Shown one piece after another: positions 50,490 to 62,876 of a stretch of DNA of 64,000 nucleotides (its first letter is position 1; every line of letters begins with the position of its first letter). A program made the position numbers and the translations under genes. The notes beneath the pieces were generated by a model. It was not told the origin of the DNA. It saw only the letters and a program-made list of their open reading frames with translations, and searched no databases. Source of the stretch: Panopea generosa (lineage: Eukaryota > Mollusca > Bivalvia > Adapedonta > Hiatellidae); NCBI GenBank assembly GCA_029582155.1, contig CM055900.1:248001-312000 (forward strand), written 5' to 3'.

Positions 50490-51354
50490 TATTCTGAAGT
50501 TCGTTATGTACCTATTTCCTATTTTGTTGTTATTCTGTATTCTGAAACTCGTTATACCTGAAATATTTCCTATTTAGGTGTAATTCTGTATTCTGAAACT
50601 CGTTATACCTGAACTATTTCGTATTTAGGTATAATTCTGTATTCTGAAATTCGTTATACATGAAACATTTCCTATTTTGTTGTTATTCTGTATTCTGAAA
50701 CTCGTTATACCTGAAATATTTCCAATTTAGGTGTTATTTCGCATTCTGAAACTCGTTATACCTGAAATATTTCTATTTTGTTGTAATTCTGTATTCTGAA
50801 GCTCGTTATACCTGATTTTTTTCCAATTTTGTTGTAATTCAGTATTCTGAAACTCGTTTTACCTGAAATATTTCCTATTGTGTTGTTATTCTGTATTCTG
50901 AAACTCGTTACACCTGAAATATTTCCTATTTTGTTGTTATTCTGTATTCTGAAGCTCGTTATACCTGAAATATTTCCTATTTTGTTGTTATTCTGTATTC
51001 TGAAATTCGTTTTACCTGAAACATTTCCTATTTTGTTGTTATTCTGTATTCTGAAACTCGTTATACCTGAAATGTTTCCTATTTTGTTGTTATTCTGTAT
51101 TCTGAAACTCGTTTTACCTGGAATATTTCCTATTTAGGTGTTATTCTGAAACTCGTTATACCTGAAATATTTCCTATATTGTTGTTATTCTGTATTCTGA
51201 AGCTCGTTATACCTGGAATATTTCCTATATAGGTGTTATTCTGAAACTCGTTATACCTGAAATATTTCCTATATTGTTGCTATTCTGTATTCAGAAACTC
51301 GTTAAACCTGAAATATTTCCTATTTTGCTGTTAATTGTGAAACTCGTTATATTT
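50490..51354. repeat. 51-bp tandem array, about 17 copies
   Basis: The unit contains TCTGTATTCTGAAACTCG, TTATACCTGAAATATTTCC and TATTTTGTTGTTAT. Several units are shortened (lacking TGTATT) near 51,140-51,260. An open frame of 85 codons with hydrophobic repeats is an artefact of the 17-codon period. Confidence 0.95.
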
Positions 51355-51400
51355 GATAACATCAGCAAATTAATACTGTTAAGTCCTATTTAGTTGTGCC

Positions 51401-51765
51401 AGTATTCTCTAAATGTAGCTACGTCTCTTGGTTTGCACATGTATTCTTGTAAACAGCATTGTGTGTGTTTTATGATGTAGTGGTAACAGTATTTTCTAAA
51501 TGCTACGTCTCTGGGTTTACACATGTATTCTAGTAAATATCATTGTGTGTGTTTTATGATGTAGTGGTAACAATATTTTCTAAATGCTACGTCTCTGAGT
51601 TTGTAACTGTATTCTAGTAAACAGCATTGTGTGTGTTTTATGATGTAGTGGTAACAGTATTTTCTAAATGCTACGTCTCTGAGTTTGTACATGTATTCTA
51701 GTAAACAGTATTGTGTGTGTTTTATGATGTAGTGGTAACAGTATTTTCTAAATTCTACGTATCCG
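51401..51765. repeat. 84-bp tandem array, about 4 copies
   Basis: Each unit contains AGTATTTTCTAAATGCTACG, TTGTACATGTATTCTAGTA and GTGTGTGTTTTATGATGTAG. X1 has one single-copy relative at 32,165-32,250, so the array expanded from an ancestral single segment after the X copies separated. Confidence 0.93.
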
Positions 51766-52439
51766 GATGCAGATGGTCATGTTTTCTCGTAAAGTACTCA
51801 ACATGTCCATATAATAAGCAATTCCTTTCCTCGCCTAAGTACTATAACCATGACAAAAATGAAGCCTGACTAACCGGTCTTTATACCGTTAAAGGGTGAT
51901 CACTGATGCATAGTCCATCATTTGCTAGGAAAACCAATATCGCATTATCTTAATATATTGGTTGTCATCGTTGTTTAATTTCGCTTGATTTGTTTTATTA
52001 TCTTATTTTCATACACAGGAATATAAGCTATACATTGTTCCACATTAATATACTTTAATTAGTATGTTCTGCTATCCGTTTTCCATGTATGAATAATAGA
52101 GTTTTGAGAAATGACATATTACGAATTGTTTATATGCCAGTATAACCTTCCATCTGTTATGCCCTATTTGGTTGGCCAGTAAGGATTGGAAACGTAATAT
52201 CAAGCGGAACTCTAATAGAATGTATTTTAACATTTACTGGTAGGAAAATTATACATGACAAGAAATAAGTTAGGAATAGGACAAATTCCTAATTTGGAGA
52301 AATAATATTAAACCTTTTAACTATCAAGAAAACTTTTTAAAGTCTGTAATTTTTTTTTTTTTAAAAGTTAAAAAGGTTTTAGTAAAACCAATTTTGGAGA
52401 TTTTGGATTCGATTTGTTCATGATTACGATCAGAAAGCT

Positions 52440-52540
52440 CAGCCTGTGACCTCTGGCTCTCAATTAAGGTGTCGTTAGTTCGAGTCTACGTCCGATCTCA
52501 GTTTCTGTAATAATTGGTCATGACTTTGTTCTATGGCTAT
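52440..52540 (+). mobile_element. tRNA-related SINE remnant, X3 copy
   Basis: gctcagcctgtgacctctgg and gtcgttagttcgagtctacg supply weak A-box-like and good B-box-like segments. The following tttctgtaataatt and ctttgttctatgg match the X1 copy at 32,905-33,000. Confidence 0.4.
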
Positions 52541-52790
52541 GAATCTCCCATCTCTGACTCTTTGGGGATGTCTGGAACTTGTGAATCACCTAGCAGATTC
52601 TGGGAATGACAATGTAGATACGCTGACCGTATATATAAACTAACAACACTTTTTTTCAACATAGCAATGTTCTGTTAAATAAACTAGCAGGAACAAAATT
52701 CAAATGATGTAAATCCAGAAATATGAGAGAGAGTCTTGTGTTGTTTACAAAAATATAGTCTAATAAAGCATTATTAAATTAATTACAATA

Positions 52791-52830
52791 CAGTAGAACT
52801 TCGATGGCTCGAACCCGACGGGACTGGAAA
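52791..52830 (+). mobile_element. Possible pogo/Tigger-like terminal sequence
   Basis: TA followed by CAGTAGAACTTCGATGGCTC and GAACCC resembles the terminal repeats of pogo/Tigger elements (cagtagaacctcg...ctcgaac). No opposite end or transposase was found within a few kilobases. Confidence 0.35.
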
Positions 52831-52839
52831 AATATTCAA

Positions 52840-54700
52840 GTATTGTTGTCAAGTATTGAACAAACGCTCTCCAATGATGCAATTCGTTTGAAGTGGAGTG
52901 TGTTTTGTTGTTGTTTTGGGGGTTAATGGAACACATATAAATATATCACGTATTACTAAGTCATTCCTTTTTGCATGTAAATAAACATATTCCCGTTTAA
53001 AAATTCAAAGGTTAAGATATTTTGCAGTAACTTGCAAAAGAAAAACTAAATGAAAATCATTATCAATTCAGTACGAAAATATTTTCAGTTCTCAATATTG
53101 GTATTTTTCATATATCATTACAATTTTATAATACATTTTATCTTTTGTTTTATTTCATACATCAACATTTTGCATTAGAAGTAGCCCACTTAAACGATTT
53201 TTATTACATATAGTAAACGGGTAAAAAAGCCAGGTGATTTTCAGAGCAAAATCATCAAACTATTGTAAGCGATATGTACAGTGTTTGTGTGTAAATGTAT
53301 TTAATTTATGATGTTGCCAATATGCTCATGATTAGTTCTATAAAACTGCAAGCATCGCTAAACAATAGTTTGATATTGTGGTAAACGTTTCTTTATCATT
53401 TCTGTTTATTTGAAACATTTCCAAACTAAAGTAGTGTTATGTACTACTAAGATATAATCATTGTTATACGTATATATAATTAATACCTTTAACTCAAAGG
53501 CACACAAAGCATTTGCCGAAGCATGTGTCTGACCAATAGAACATTATACTCAACAGGAAACAAGAAGCTATATCAAATATATGCCGAACGCCTGTTGTTA
53601 CATATAAATTTATTGATTGTGAGGTCAGAAAGATAATGTGTCAGACATGATCACGGTCACCATCCAACAGGTGGCATCACGGCTGTCACTTCTACTAAAC
53701 ATGTTACATCGTTGCTGGAGTGCTTATTCATCTTATAAGATGTAGAAGCCTTCTTATCGCGAACAGTAAATATACGACCAGTCAGATATTATAAACGTTA
53801 AATGCATTGTATTGCCACTAGGTGGCCCTTAGGCACTGGCATATCTCCCAGCGGCAAAACTGCTATCCACTGCACTACCGCCCCGAACTGTATCAAACTA
53901 TATGTATATATCTATGTGATATATTATTGTATTAAATTCGCAATTACCTAATATGTTTCAAAACGAGTGTAAATAATATATTAAAACGGATCTCCCTTGC
54001 AAGCACATAACAAAATCAAGAAAAGGAAAATGGCAGGCTGGGTTTTATTAGGTCATGAAGAGTATCAAATATGAAGCCAAACTCTCAGGCCTGAAAAAAG
54101 CGGACTAACCGGTATTCTATTTTCAAGCAACACGGATTATAAAACTATAAAAATAACAACCATAGTCAAAGTGCGGGGCGGAGACATTCGTTCAGATTTA
54201 ATTTAGGAAATATCTGTATGTCCATTACAGTATGACATGATTCGAAGGATCTGACCTTGCATTGCATTTATCATTATTTTAAGAATTATATGTATATTGC
54301 AAAAGACATAGAGCACATAACGTTTATACTTCTTAGTTTTAAAAGTTAAAAAAAAACGGTTCCGCATCCTTAGTTAGACGATCCAAACACCATGAATCGT
54401 TTCAGAATGTAAGATTATTTGATGGGGCTCAGATAGAAAACTCCAACCCGAGGGGAAACAGTTTAGGCGGGAACAAGACAAGGCTCTCCCGATTTGCCCA
54501 AAAAACATTATTAACCAAACGTCTTGAATAAGTTTTTTAATTAAATGCGTCATTTTTTTTTCGGTATTTTTTTATCGATTTATGAAATAATTTACGTCTT
54601 ATATATTACAATCTGCGCCATGGATTTTTCAAATCTTATATGCGGCACCAAATACCGGTAAAATAGCAGTTATCCTTATCCAGTATGCCAGAATATAGCA
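52840..54700. other. AT-rich stretch, no gene apart from a SINE-like head
   Basis: I recognise no coding sequence. The only structured item is the tRNA-like segment at 53,820-53,885, listed separately. Confidence 0.5.
53820..53885 (-). mobile_element. Possible tRNA-derived SINE head
   Basis: On the minus strand, ggggcggtagtgcagtggat followed by agcagttttgccgctgggag has an A-box-like TAGTGCAGTGG. The B box is not clear. Confidence 0.35.
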
Positions 54701-54714
54701 GTTGACTGCAATAG

Positions 54715-55315
54715 ATATTGAGATATTTTGCGATAGATAATGTGATATGTTGCGATAGATATTGCGATATTTTGCGGTAGATATTGCAATAGATATTGCG
54801 ATAGATATTGCAATATTTTGGGATAGATATTGTGATATTATAGGATAGATGTTGCGATACTTTGCGATATATATTGTGATATTTTGCGATGGATATTGCG
54901 ATATATTACAACAGATATTGCAAAGTTTTGTGATAAAAACTGTGATATTTTGCGATTGATATTGAGATATTTTAGGATAGATGTTGCGATACTTTGCGAT
55001 ATATATTGTGATATTTTGCGATATATATATATTGCGTTATTTCGCAACAGATATTAAAAAAAAAATGCGATATAAACTGTAATATTTTTCGACTGATATT
55101 GAGATATTTTAGAATAGATGTTGTGATACTTTGCAATATATATTGTGATATTTTGCGATTGATATTGAGTTATTTTGCGATAGATACGGCGATAAATATT
55201 GCGATATTTTGCGATATATATTGCGAAAGTTTGCAACAGACATTGCGATTTTTTGTGATATATATTGTGATATTTTGCAATAGATATAGAGATTCTTTGC
55301 AATTTATATTGCGGT
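54715..55315. repeat. 22-bp satellite with a 132-bp higher-order period
   Basis: Units are variants of GATATTTTGCGATAGATATT, partly shortened on the left by loss of an inner segment. The sub-block ggatagatgttgcgatactt recurs at 54,843 and 54,975 (132 bp, six units), and again, diverged, at 55,112. Antisense frames of 69-82 codons rich in Ile/Ser/Gln are artefacts. Confidence 0.93.
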
Positions 55316-55809
55316 AGTCCAACTGTGGACCGAAATGAATGTGAGTTCCATGTAACTTTCTTTGTCTGATTGTCCAGTCCTTAAACTTGATTTTGGACTA
55401 AAACAAATTGTATTGTGTGTAATAGTATACCGAGTGTATTCAAACAATACTGCAAAACAAATTCAGTGTTGCCATTTGGACATTAATAACACTGCCAATG
55501 CATATGCTTGCATATTCAGATATTGACATATAATGAACCGAGGTCGTTCCAAATATTGATATGTGAAAATGAGGCATAATAAGTATGGTTAGTATGTATG
55601 GCCTTGAAATATTCTACAAATATTTCAGAGCTTATATTTTTAGGACTACTAGATATCGTAGATTATTTCAGTGATTTCCAATATTGTTTAACATTTTTAA
55701 ACCATTAGACCATTTTTTTTCAAGCGGATGAGGACGTAATAATTATATTTTAATGAAACTCTGAAATACAAATAATGTTTGAGCTTTGCAGTCCCTGAAT
55801 TAAGTCATG

Positions 55810-57630
55810 GTCGTGCAGGTAGGGGTGGGGGTGCAGATATGGTCTTAATGAATTTTTATCCATGGAGTGAATTACGTAGCTCCATATATTATAATGTTAT
55901 TTAATAAAATCCTTGACAAAAGTTATTTCTTTGATAGCTTGAGTAATGGTTATATTATTCCTATCCATAAAAAAGGGTAGTTTAAGCGAGGTTGGGAATT
56001 TCAGAGGTATCACTTTGCTTAGTACCTAAGGAAAATTGTTAACTAGGATCCTTAATAACAGGCTAACCAAGTGGGCAGAGGAATACTACGTTTGTGTTGA
56101 ATCACAAGCTGGACTTAGATAAAAAAAAATGGGAACAACAGACACTTTTATTTCTTTTTACGGTATTATTAGCCATATGTTGAATAATTGTCTTCAGGTA
56201 GTTTGTGCTATGGTAGATTTTTCTAAATCTTTAGTTTATGTCGTTAGAAAAAATATTTGGTATAAACTAATTAAATTAGGGGTAAGAGGAAAGCTTTTGA
56301 ATATCATCAAATCAAAGTATAGAAATGTAAGGTCAAGGATAATATTTAATAACGCTTTAGGTGATAGTTTTGCATGTAATCTAGGCAAAAGGCAAGATGA
56401 AGGTTTGTCGCCGTTCCTGATTCAATGTACCTAAAGGACTTAGACGATGAATATCTTTAAAAGGAAGTGTCAGGGAAGATATAGGACTACTAAAATTATT
56501 CTTATTATTGTATACGAATGATATTATAAACTTCGCTCCAAACACTGGAGAGTTACGAAAAAGTCTTAAATTGCGATAGGTAGAAACTTAAATTAAACAC
56601 AGTAAAAACCAAGGTTATGATGTTTAGAAAAGATGGCATGGTATCGAGTAGCATGGAGCTTCATATTAACGATATAAAAGTGGTTTAGTCAGTAAATTCT
56701 CGTACTTAGGCATTGTTTTCACTACGGGTGGATTATTCAGCGAAGCTCAGAAATCTTTGGCCGGCCAATCCTAAAACGTTTTATTTAAGTTAATAAAATA
56801 CTTATATAAGTGTGTAAATATATCACAAAAGCATGTTCTCGAGTTGTATGATTAACTATACTCCTATATTGATTTATACAGGCGAAGTTGGGGTTATTCG
56901 AGCACATCAAATAGAACGGGTACATATATAATTTTGCAAATCGTTATTAGGGGTAAAATTATCGACACAAAATAACTTTATCTACAGCGAGTTAAGTAGA
57001 ACAAATTACTATGCAAGGCGAATATATATAATCATTAAATACTGGTTCAAAGTAATGAACAGTTATGATACATAAAATATTATCACCAAATATTATTACT
57101 AATTGGGTTTGGCTTATCAGAGATACTTTATGTAAATTAGAACTTTATTATGTGTGGTTAGCATAAGTAGTTGGTGATATAAATCTTTTTCTTTCAACAT
57201 TCAAACAAAGACTCAAAGATAATTATATTCAAAATTTGAATGAACGATTAAATAACTCCTCGCGGCCAACATTTCACAAGGCTTTTTCTGCTTTTAATTT
57301 TCAGTCATATTTAGAAATAGTGAACATTCCAAACTTTAGGAAAGCATTAACAAGACTTAGATTATCTGCACATAGGTTAGCAATAGAAACAGGACGATGG
57401 AAAAAACACAATAAAAACTCCTAGATAAAACAGAAAATACAGAATATGTAATATCTTTGAAGACGAATTCTATTTTATATTCTAATGCAGAGCATATAGT
57501 AACATAAGATGTCAGTACGTAAAGCCTTATTTTTCAGAAACCGCAGCATGTATAAGACTATCGAGTTATTACAATCTGATAACAAAACTTTAAAAATTTA
57601 GCAACATATAAATTCAAAGCTTTTGACATA
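55810..57630 (+). mobile_element. Dead LINE with reverse transcriptase and C-terminal region
   Basis: Pieces read in order over several frames: GYIIPIHKKG (about 55,950), WAEEYYV (about 56,075), then the longest open part (56,129-56,434) with MLNNCLQVVCAMVDFSKS, IWYKLIKLGVRG and a GLSPF block. The catalytic YADD box reads YTND (56,511-56,522), so the enzyme would be inactive even without the many stops. C-terminal pieces include NIITNW, FKQRLKDNYIQNLNERL (about 57,205) and RLRLSAHRLAIETGRWKK (about 57,355). A degenerate CNIFEDEFYFIF zinc-knuckle region lies at about 57,455, and the element ends near 57,630. It is highly degenerate and truncated upstream. Confidence 0.88.
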
Positions 57631-57959
57631 AGAAATTACATTCATTTTTGAAAATTAACAACTCTCTCCTGTTGTGAAAGCTACATAACTGTGTGTCGAT
57701 TTGATAAAAGTTGAACAGCAATCCAAACTAAGGCTTATGACCAAAAAAATATTATTGTTTGTTTAAGAATTAAGTTTAAAAAATAAAACATGTATTTGGG
57801 GAAATGTATCTTTACACAGGAATAGGTTTAAATATAGAGGTATATAAAGATATTTCATACGATTCGCGTACCATTGAACATATACATGTTTGTATTATAT
57901 AATTGTTATTATGTTATCTGTTTGTTCATGGTCATTTGTGACTAATGCATAAATTTATA

Positions 57960-58750
57960 TTTAGTGAAATTGAAGCCGTACTTAATTAAAGCCTGTAGGC
58001 TATTTCTCGGAGTACGTAAACATGCTGCTAATGTTGCTACCAAGGGGGACATGGGCTGGTTTTCAGCTAAATTAAACAAAAACTGGAAGTTGTTAGATTA
58101 TGGTTCCGACTGAGAAACATACCCACTAACAGAATAATGCACTATGTTCATAATCACTCCTGTAATATAAATAAACCATGGGAAAATATGTAACAAAACT
58201 GTTTAACTCTTTTGACTTAAATGACTGTATTTTTGTTGACAAACCCTGTGAAACTGTATAGTTTAAAGCGAGCAAAATTAAAATTCCAAAATATTGATAA
58301 AACAAAATGGTTAGATGCTCTGAAGAGAAATGGTAATGCAAATAATGGAAATAAACTCAGAACATATCGGTTGTATAAGACTGTTTTAAAACAGAAAATT
58401 ATGTTAAATTAAATATGAGCAGAGACCAACGTCGTATATTATCCAAATTTAGAAGTTGCAATCTCCTATAAGCTATTGAAACTGGTCGATACACTAGACC
58501 TAAAACTCCTGATAATGACCGTATGTGCAAATACTGTGACACTCATACAATTGAGGATGAAATACATTTTTGATAGATTGTACGTTTTACTCAGATTTAC
58601 GGTACGAATAGTTTCGCAAAGCTTTATACAAAAATCAAAATTTCAATGTTCACTCTTCCTGTGATAAACTTAATATATTAGTGAACAGTGATGCAGTAAA
58701 ATTTTGTCTTGCAAACACCTTACTTAGCATGTTCGAAAGAAAGAAACATG
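57960..58750 (+). mobile_element. Second LINE C-terminal fragment
   Basis: Translation over several frames gives KACRLFLGVRKHAANVATKG, GDMGWFSAK, LWFRLRNIPTNRIMHYVHNH, WLDALKRNG, NMSRDQRRILSKFRSCNLP, AIETGRYTRPKTP, MCKYCDTHTIEDEIHF and DCTFYSDLRYE. This C-terminal module of an animal LINE is of a different lineage from the fragment just upstream. At least five frameshifts or stops break it. It lies 330 bp after the other fragment in the same orientation. Confidence 0.85.
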
Positions 58751-58759
58751 CTACAAAGA

Positions 58760-59840
58760 TTCAATTTATTTTAATCATCAACAGTTTTTGTAAAAAGAGC
58801 ATTAGCAATATTGTATTATTATTTTTAAGGTATTTTATTCCTAATGTAGCAATAAATATATACTATATTATTGAAAATTATAGAAAAAGCATAGTGCAGC
58901 CAGTATTAATCAGTTCATTACGAATCTGATTCGTGGTGATACTCGATATTTTAAGACATTTCTTTTCAATGCCCTATTGCAATGTACAGACATATTATCA
59001 GAGAAGTAATAATTTATGATAAAAGTTGCATTGCTATTTTCTAAATGATAATGCAACAATTATTGCGATTAACATTGGCTGAGCTAATTTTTATTCGTGT
59101 TTCTAATTTGTAGAGCAAATGTTTGATTGAAAGTAATGTTCCCTGTGATATTCTCATATTTGTTTAATAACATTTAATTATTCAAGGCGAGTTATTTTCA
59201 TATAAAAATTTTCAAATCAAAATTAACAGTAATACATTTAAAACACAATTTAATAAATGATTTTTAAAAAATACGAAAGTAACCTGAAAATATAACATAA
59301 ATAAAGAGTAAATGTTTATTACATTTTTGATAATATTTAAGTTGGCTTTTTCAAAACTTACTTAAATAGATATAATGTCAATATAAGCATATGTTATTTG
59401 TTGTTGTTTAAGACGACACAATATTCCTGAGAAGTGCCTCAGAGTTTTCTCTTACATAATATATATATCTGAGAATTCGGAGTATATTTGTCGATAATGT
59501 TGCCCTTCCTTTATGTCCAATACGAAAAATTATATCGACTATCGAAACGGTCGAGTCGTCCAATACGTAAACAATATCCGGAATTTTCTGAAGTTTCCGG
59601 TTTGAAGTGTACAATAATGGTTTTTTTTATACAAGCACGTGGCACAAATGCTCTAAGCTCATTTGAATAGCTATTTTAGGCAGATAATAATAGTCAATAC
59701 TACATACATACCGACCAATTGACAGTAACGACATAACGACCTTTGCATATACGAAGTGGATTGTATCAACAGCAAGATACTGAACACATGACGCATATAA
59801 ATATAAAATAAAATGTTCAGGTGGATATTAAGCATTTATC
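58760..59840. other. No gene recognised
   Basis: AT-rich sequence after the second LINE fragment. Opposed frames of about 60-68 codons at 59,408-59,670 show no known family. Confidence 0.5.
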
Positions 59841-59845
59841 ATTTT

Positions 59846-60900
59846 ACGTACATGTGTAAAGCTTTGTGTCCACAGAAAGAGAGCATATGTACACACCGAC
59901 TAATGTGTTAATGTACATGTGCAGAGCGTCGTGTCCACAAAAAAGAGAGCGTATATACACAACGATTTATGTGTTAATGTACATGTGCAGACCGTTGTGT
60001 CCAAAAAAATAGAGCATATGTACACACCAACTAATGTGTTAATGTACATATGCAGAGCGTTGTGTCCACAGAAAGACGTCGTATGTACACACCGACTAAT
60101 GTGTTAATGTACATTTGCAGAGCACTGTGTCCACAGAAAGAGAGCGTATACGTACATACCGACTAATGCGTAAATGTACATATGCAGAGCGTTGTGTCCA
60201 AAAAAAGAGAGCATATGTACACACCGACTAATGTGTTAATGTACATATGCAGAGCGTTGTGTCCACAGAAAGTCGTCGTATGTACACACCGACTAATGTG
60301 TTAATGTATATTTGCAGAGCGTTGTTTCAACAGAATAAGAGCGTATGTACACACCGACTAATGTGTTGATGTACATGTGCAGAGCGTTGTGTCCATAGAA
60401 AGAGAGCGTATGTACACACCGACTAATGTGTTAATGTACATGTGCAGAGCGTTGTTTCAACATAATGAGAGCGTATGTACACACCGACTAATGTGTTGAT
60501 GTACATGTGCAGAGCGTTGTGTCCTATAGAAAGAGAGCGTATGTACACACCGACTTATGTGTTAATGTACATTTGCAGAGCGTTGTGTCCACAGAAAGAG
60601 AGCATATGTACACACCGACTAATGTGTTTATGTACATTTGCAGAGCGTTGTGTCCATAGAAAGAGAGCGTATGTACACACCGACTTATGTGTTTATGTAC
60701 ATTTGCAGAGCGTTGTGTCCACAGAAAGAGAGCGTATGTACATACCGACTTATGTGTTAATATACATGTGCAGAGCGTTGTGTCCACAGAAAAACGGCGT
60801 ATGTACATACGGACTAATGTGTTGATGTACATGTGCAGAGCGCTGAGTCCACAGAAAGACGGTGTATGTACATACGGACTAATGTGTTACTGTACATACA
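59846..60900. repeat. 65-bp tandem array, about 16 copies
   Basis: The unit contains GTGTTAATGTACATGTGCAG, AGCGTTGTGTCCACAGAAAG and CGTATGTACACACCGACTAA. Spacing alternates between 64 and 66 bp, so the frame shifts between copies. The Cys/His/Arg-rich frames on both strands are artefacts. Confidence 0.95.
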
Positions 60901-61281
60901 GATAAAACACAGTTATTCGCAAGTTGGGAGAAGATTTTAACATACCGTTCGTCACAAATGGTGTAGCAACCCTAAGAGAACGATTACTTAGACAACAAAT
61001 ATATCACCAAACCTCAACACCCGGTAAAACTCCACCACCGTTCGCCACAAATACAAAGCGTGTTGTAACCACCAGAAGAAAACTAGTACAGAACTAAGAA
61101 ATATACCAGTCAGTCTCAGAACACGATACAACACACACACCGTTCGCCACAAACACAAAGCTCGTTGTAACCACCAGAAGAGAACGAGTACAGAACTAAG
61201 AAATATATCAGTCAATCCCAGCACATGATACAACACATACACCGTTCGTCACAAATACTAAGCGCGTTGTAACCACCAGCA

Positions 61282-61517
61282 CCCAGTTGTTTAAAGCTTG
61301 GTTAGCTTAACCTTTGGATAAGTTAAATTTTCAAATCACAATATTTTTAGATTTTCAACTTTTTAGCTTATTATTTTATTAAACATTATGAAAGTATGCT
61401 ATTATGTTTCTAAAAATGCATTTAAACTGTCATAAAATCATTTAAGTATAGAAAATATTGAAGATACAAAATTTCACTTAACCAAAGGTTAAGCTAACCA
61501 AGCTTTGAACAACTGGG
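61282..61517. mobile_element. 236-bp MITE with 36-bp inverted repeats (one mismatch)
   Basis: The left end starts CCCAGTTGTTTAAAGCTTGG and runs to CCTTTGG (61,317). The right end, reverse complemented, starts CCCAGTTGTTCAAAGCTTGG and matches to the same point, with one difference in 36 positions. The right flank gggccc suggests the full terminus is GGGCCCAGTTG, slightly altered on the left. It is inserted between accaccag and agaag of a repeat unit, so the uninterrupted units show the empty site. The interior is AT-rich and non-coding. Confidence 0.92.
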
Positions 61518-61678
61518 CCCAGAAGGATACGAGTATAGAACTAACAAATATATCAGTCAATCCCAGCACATGATACAACACACACACCGTTCGTCACAAA
61601 TGCAAAGCTCGTTGTAACCGCCAGAAGAGAACGAGTACAGAACTAAGAAATATATCAGTCAATCACAGCAGACGATAC

Positions 61679-61681
<3 letters not shown>

Positions 61682-61724
<43 letters not shown>
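61682..61724. repeat. CA microsatellite
   Basis: An uninterrupted (AC)n run of about 43 bp has grown from the short acacacacac already present in each 106-bp unit. Confidence 0.97.
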
Positions 61725-61726
<2 letters not shown>

Positions 61727-62876
61727 GTTCGTCACAAATGCAAAGCGCGTTGTACGTGCAGTAATAGCATGAAAATAATCACAGAAAGTGCATAAACATA
61801 GCACTTAACATCCAAGTACAGAAACCAATCAGACGTATCCATTCGTCATAAATGTAAGGGGTGTTGTAGAAACGACAGACGAAGATAATGAAGATAATGC
61901 ATAAATATATCAATCAATTTGATATGTGTGTGGCACAGATATAAATCAGACGTACGAAATTCGTAGTAACGCATAGCGTATCGTAGAGACAACAGACTTA
62001 TGGGCAAAGAAAGCACATCCATATACCAATCAGTGGTACAGATACAAATCAGAAGTATGACATTAGTCACGAATACAAACCTAGTTTTAAGACGGCACAA
62101 GAATGAGCTCGGAACGCATATACAATATTACATTGGAAGAGACTATGTTTTTCCTCGGTTGTCTATATATACCATAATCACATAACCAGGAGCAGATGTT
62201 GACGATTATTGATTCAGTATATTAATATCCACACCCACCTACTCCGCATTAACAGACTGTCAATAAAGTATACCTGGGCTTGAGCAATTAATAAACACAC
62301 AATACACAAAGCTGTTTCCCCAGTCAATATAGTAATGTAATTAACGAGAGATATTACTTCAGTAAGCATATATTGGCGTTTCTGTTTATAAATAAACCAT
62401 CCGTTAAGCATTGTGGCAACATCAGCGAAAAGAAGGGAGCACTGCTTGAAGTTATTTGTAAAACTATATTTGCATAGATATATTGCATCGTATATGCGTA
62501 CAAGATGGGTTGTCTTGTGTCAACTTTCGGGTGCGATATGCGCAATAGATAAACGTGTGCTGTGTGTTCTATTCTGTTTTGATTGAAATGGAATAAGCAG
62601 TATGTTCTACTCTTTTAATTCAATAAATGTCTGGCATAATTGTAATTTTAAGCATAAATAAGGACGGTATGGATTATTAATCTGGTGCGAAGTAACGTTG
62701 TTTATTGTCATAAAGATGTAATTAAACTTGAAAGTATCGCTGAATTTGACTTGATTCATAAATGACGCAAATGGTTTAGTATAGTTAATCCGTAATCGTT
62801 CGAAAATCATCGATTCAGAGTAAGCGGTGAAGTTTAAAGTTAGTTTTATATAGACAATCTCGTGATATTCTCACAT

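Larger units (their letters stand above)
48900..52650. repeat. Copy X3 (composite)
   Basis: 48,900-49,700 matches the start of X2. 49,700-49,990 matches the start of X1, and 51,720-52,640 matches X1 32,165-33,000. The anchor order (49,310 before 49,825) differs from X1 (31,170 before 31,450), so X3 spans a junction between two monomers. Two tandem arrays private to X3 lie inside. Confidence 0.65.
60940..62110. repeat. Array of about 106-bp units, decaying rightward
   Basis: Units contain CACCGTTCGCCACAAA, GCGTGTTGTAACCACCAGAA and TACAGAACTAAGAAATATA. Copies at 61,030-61,260 and 61,580-61,680 are close relatives. From 61,740 to 62,110 the units become strongly diverged (cattcgtcataaatg, gtagagacaacagac). 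A MITE (61,282-61,517) and a (CA)n expansion (61,682-61,724) interrupt the array. Confidence 0.88.

Noticed and set aside
60475-60832. Cys-rich small protein frames on both strands
   Set aside because: They come from the 65-bp array, and the frames drift because spacing alternates between 64 and 66 bp.
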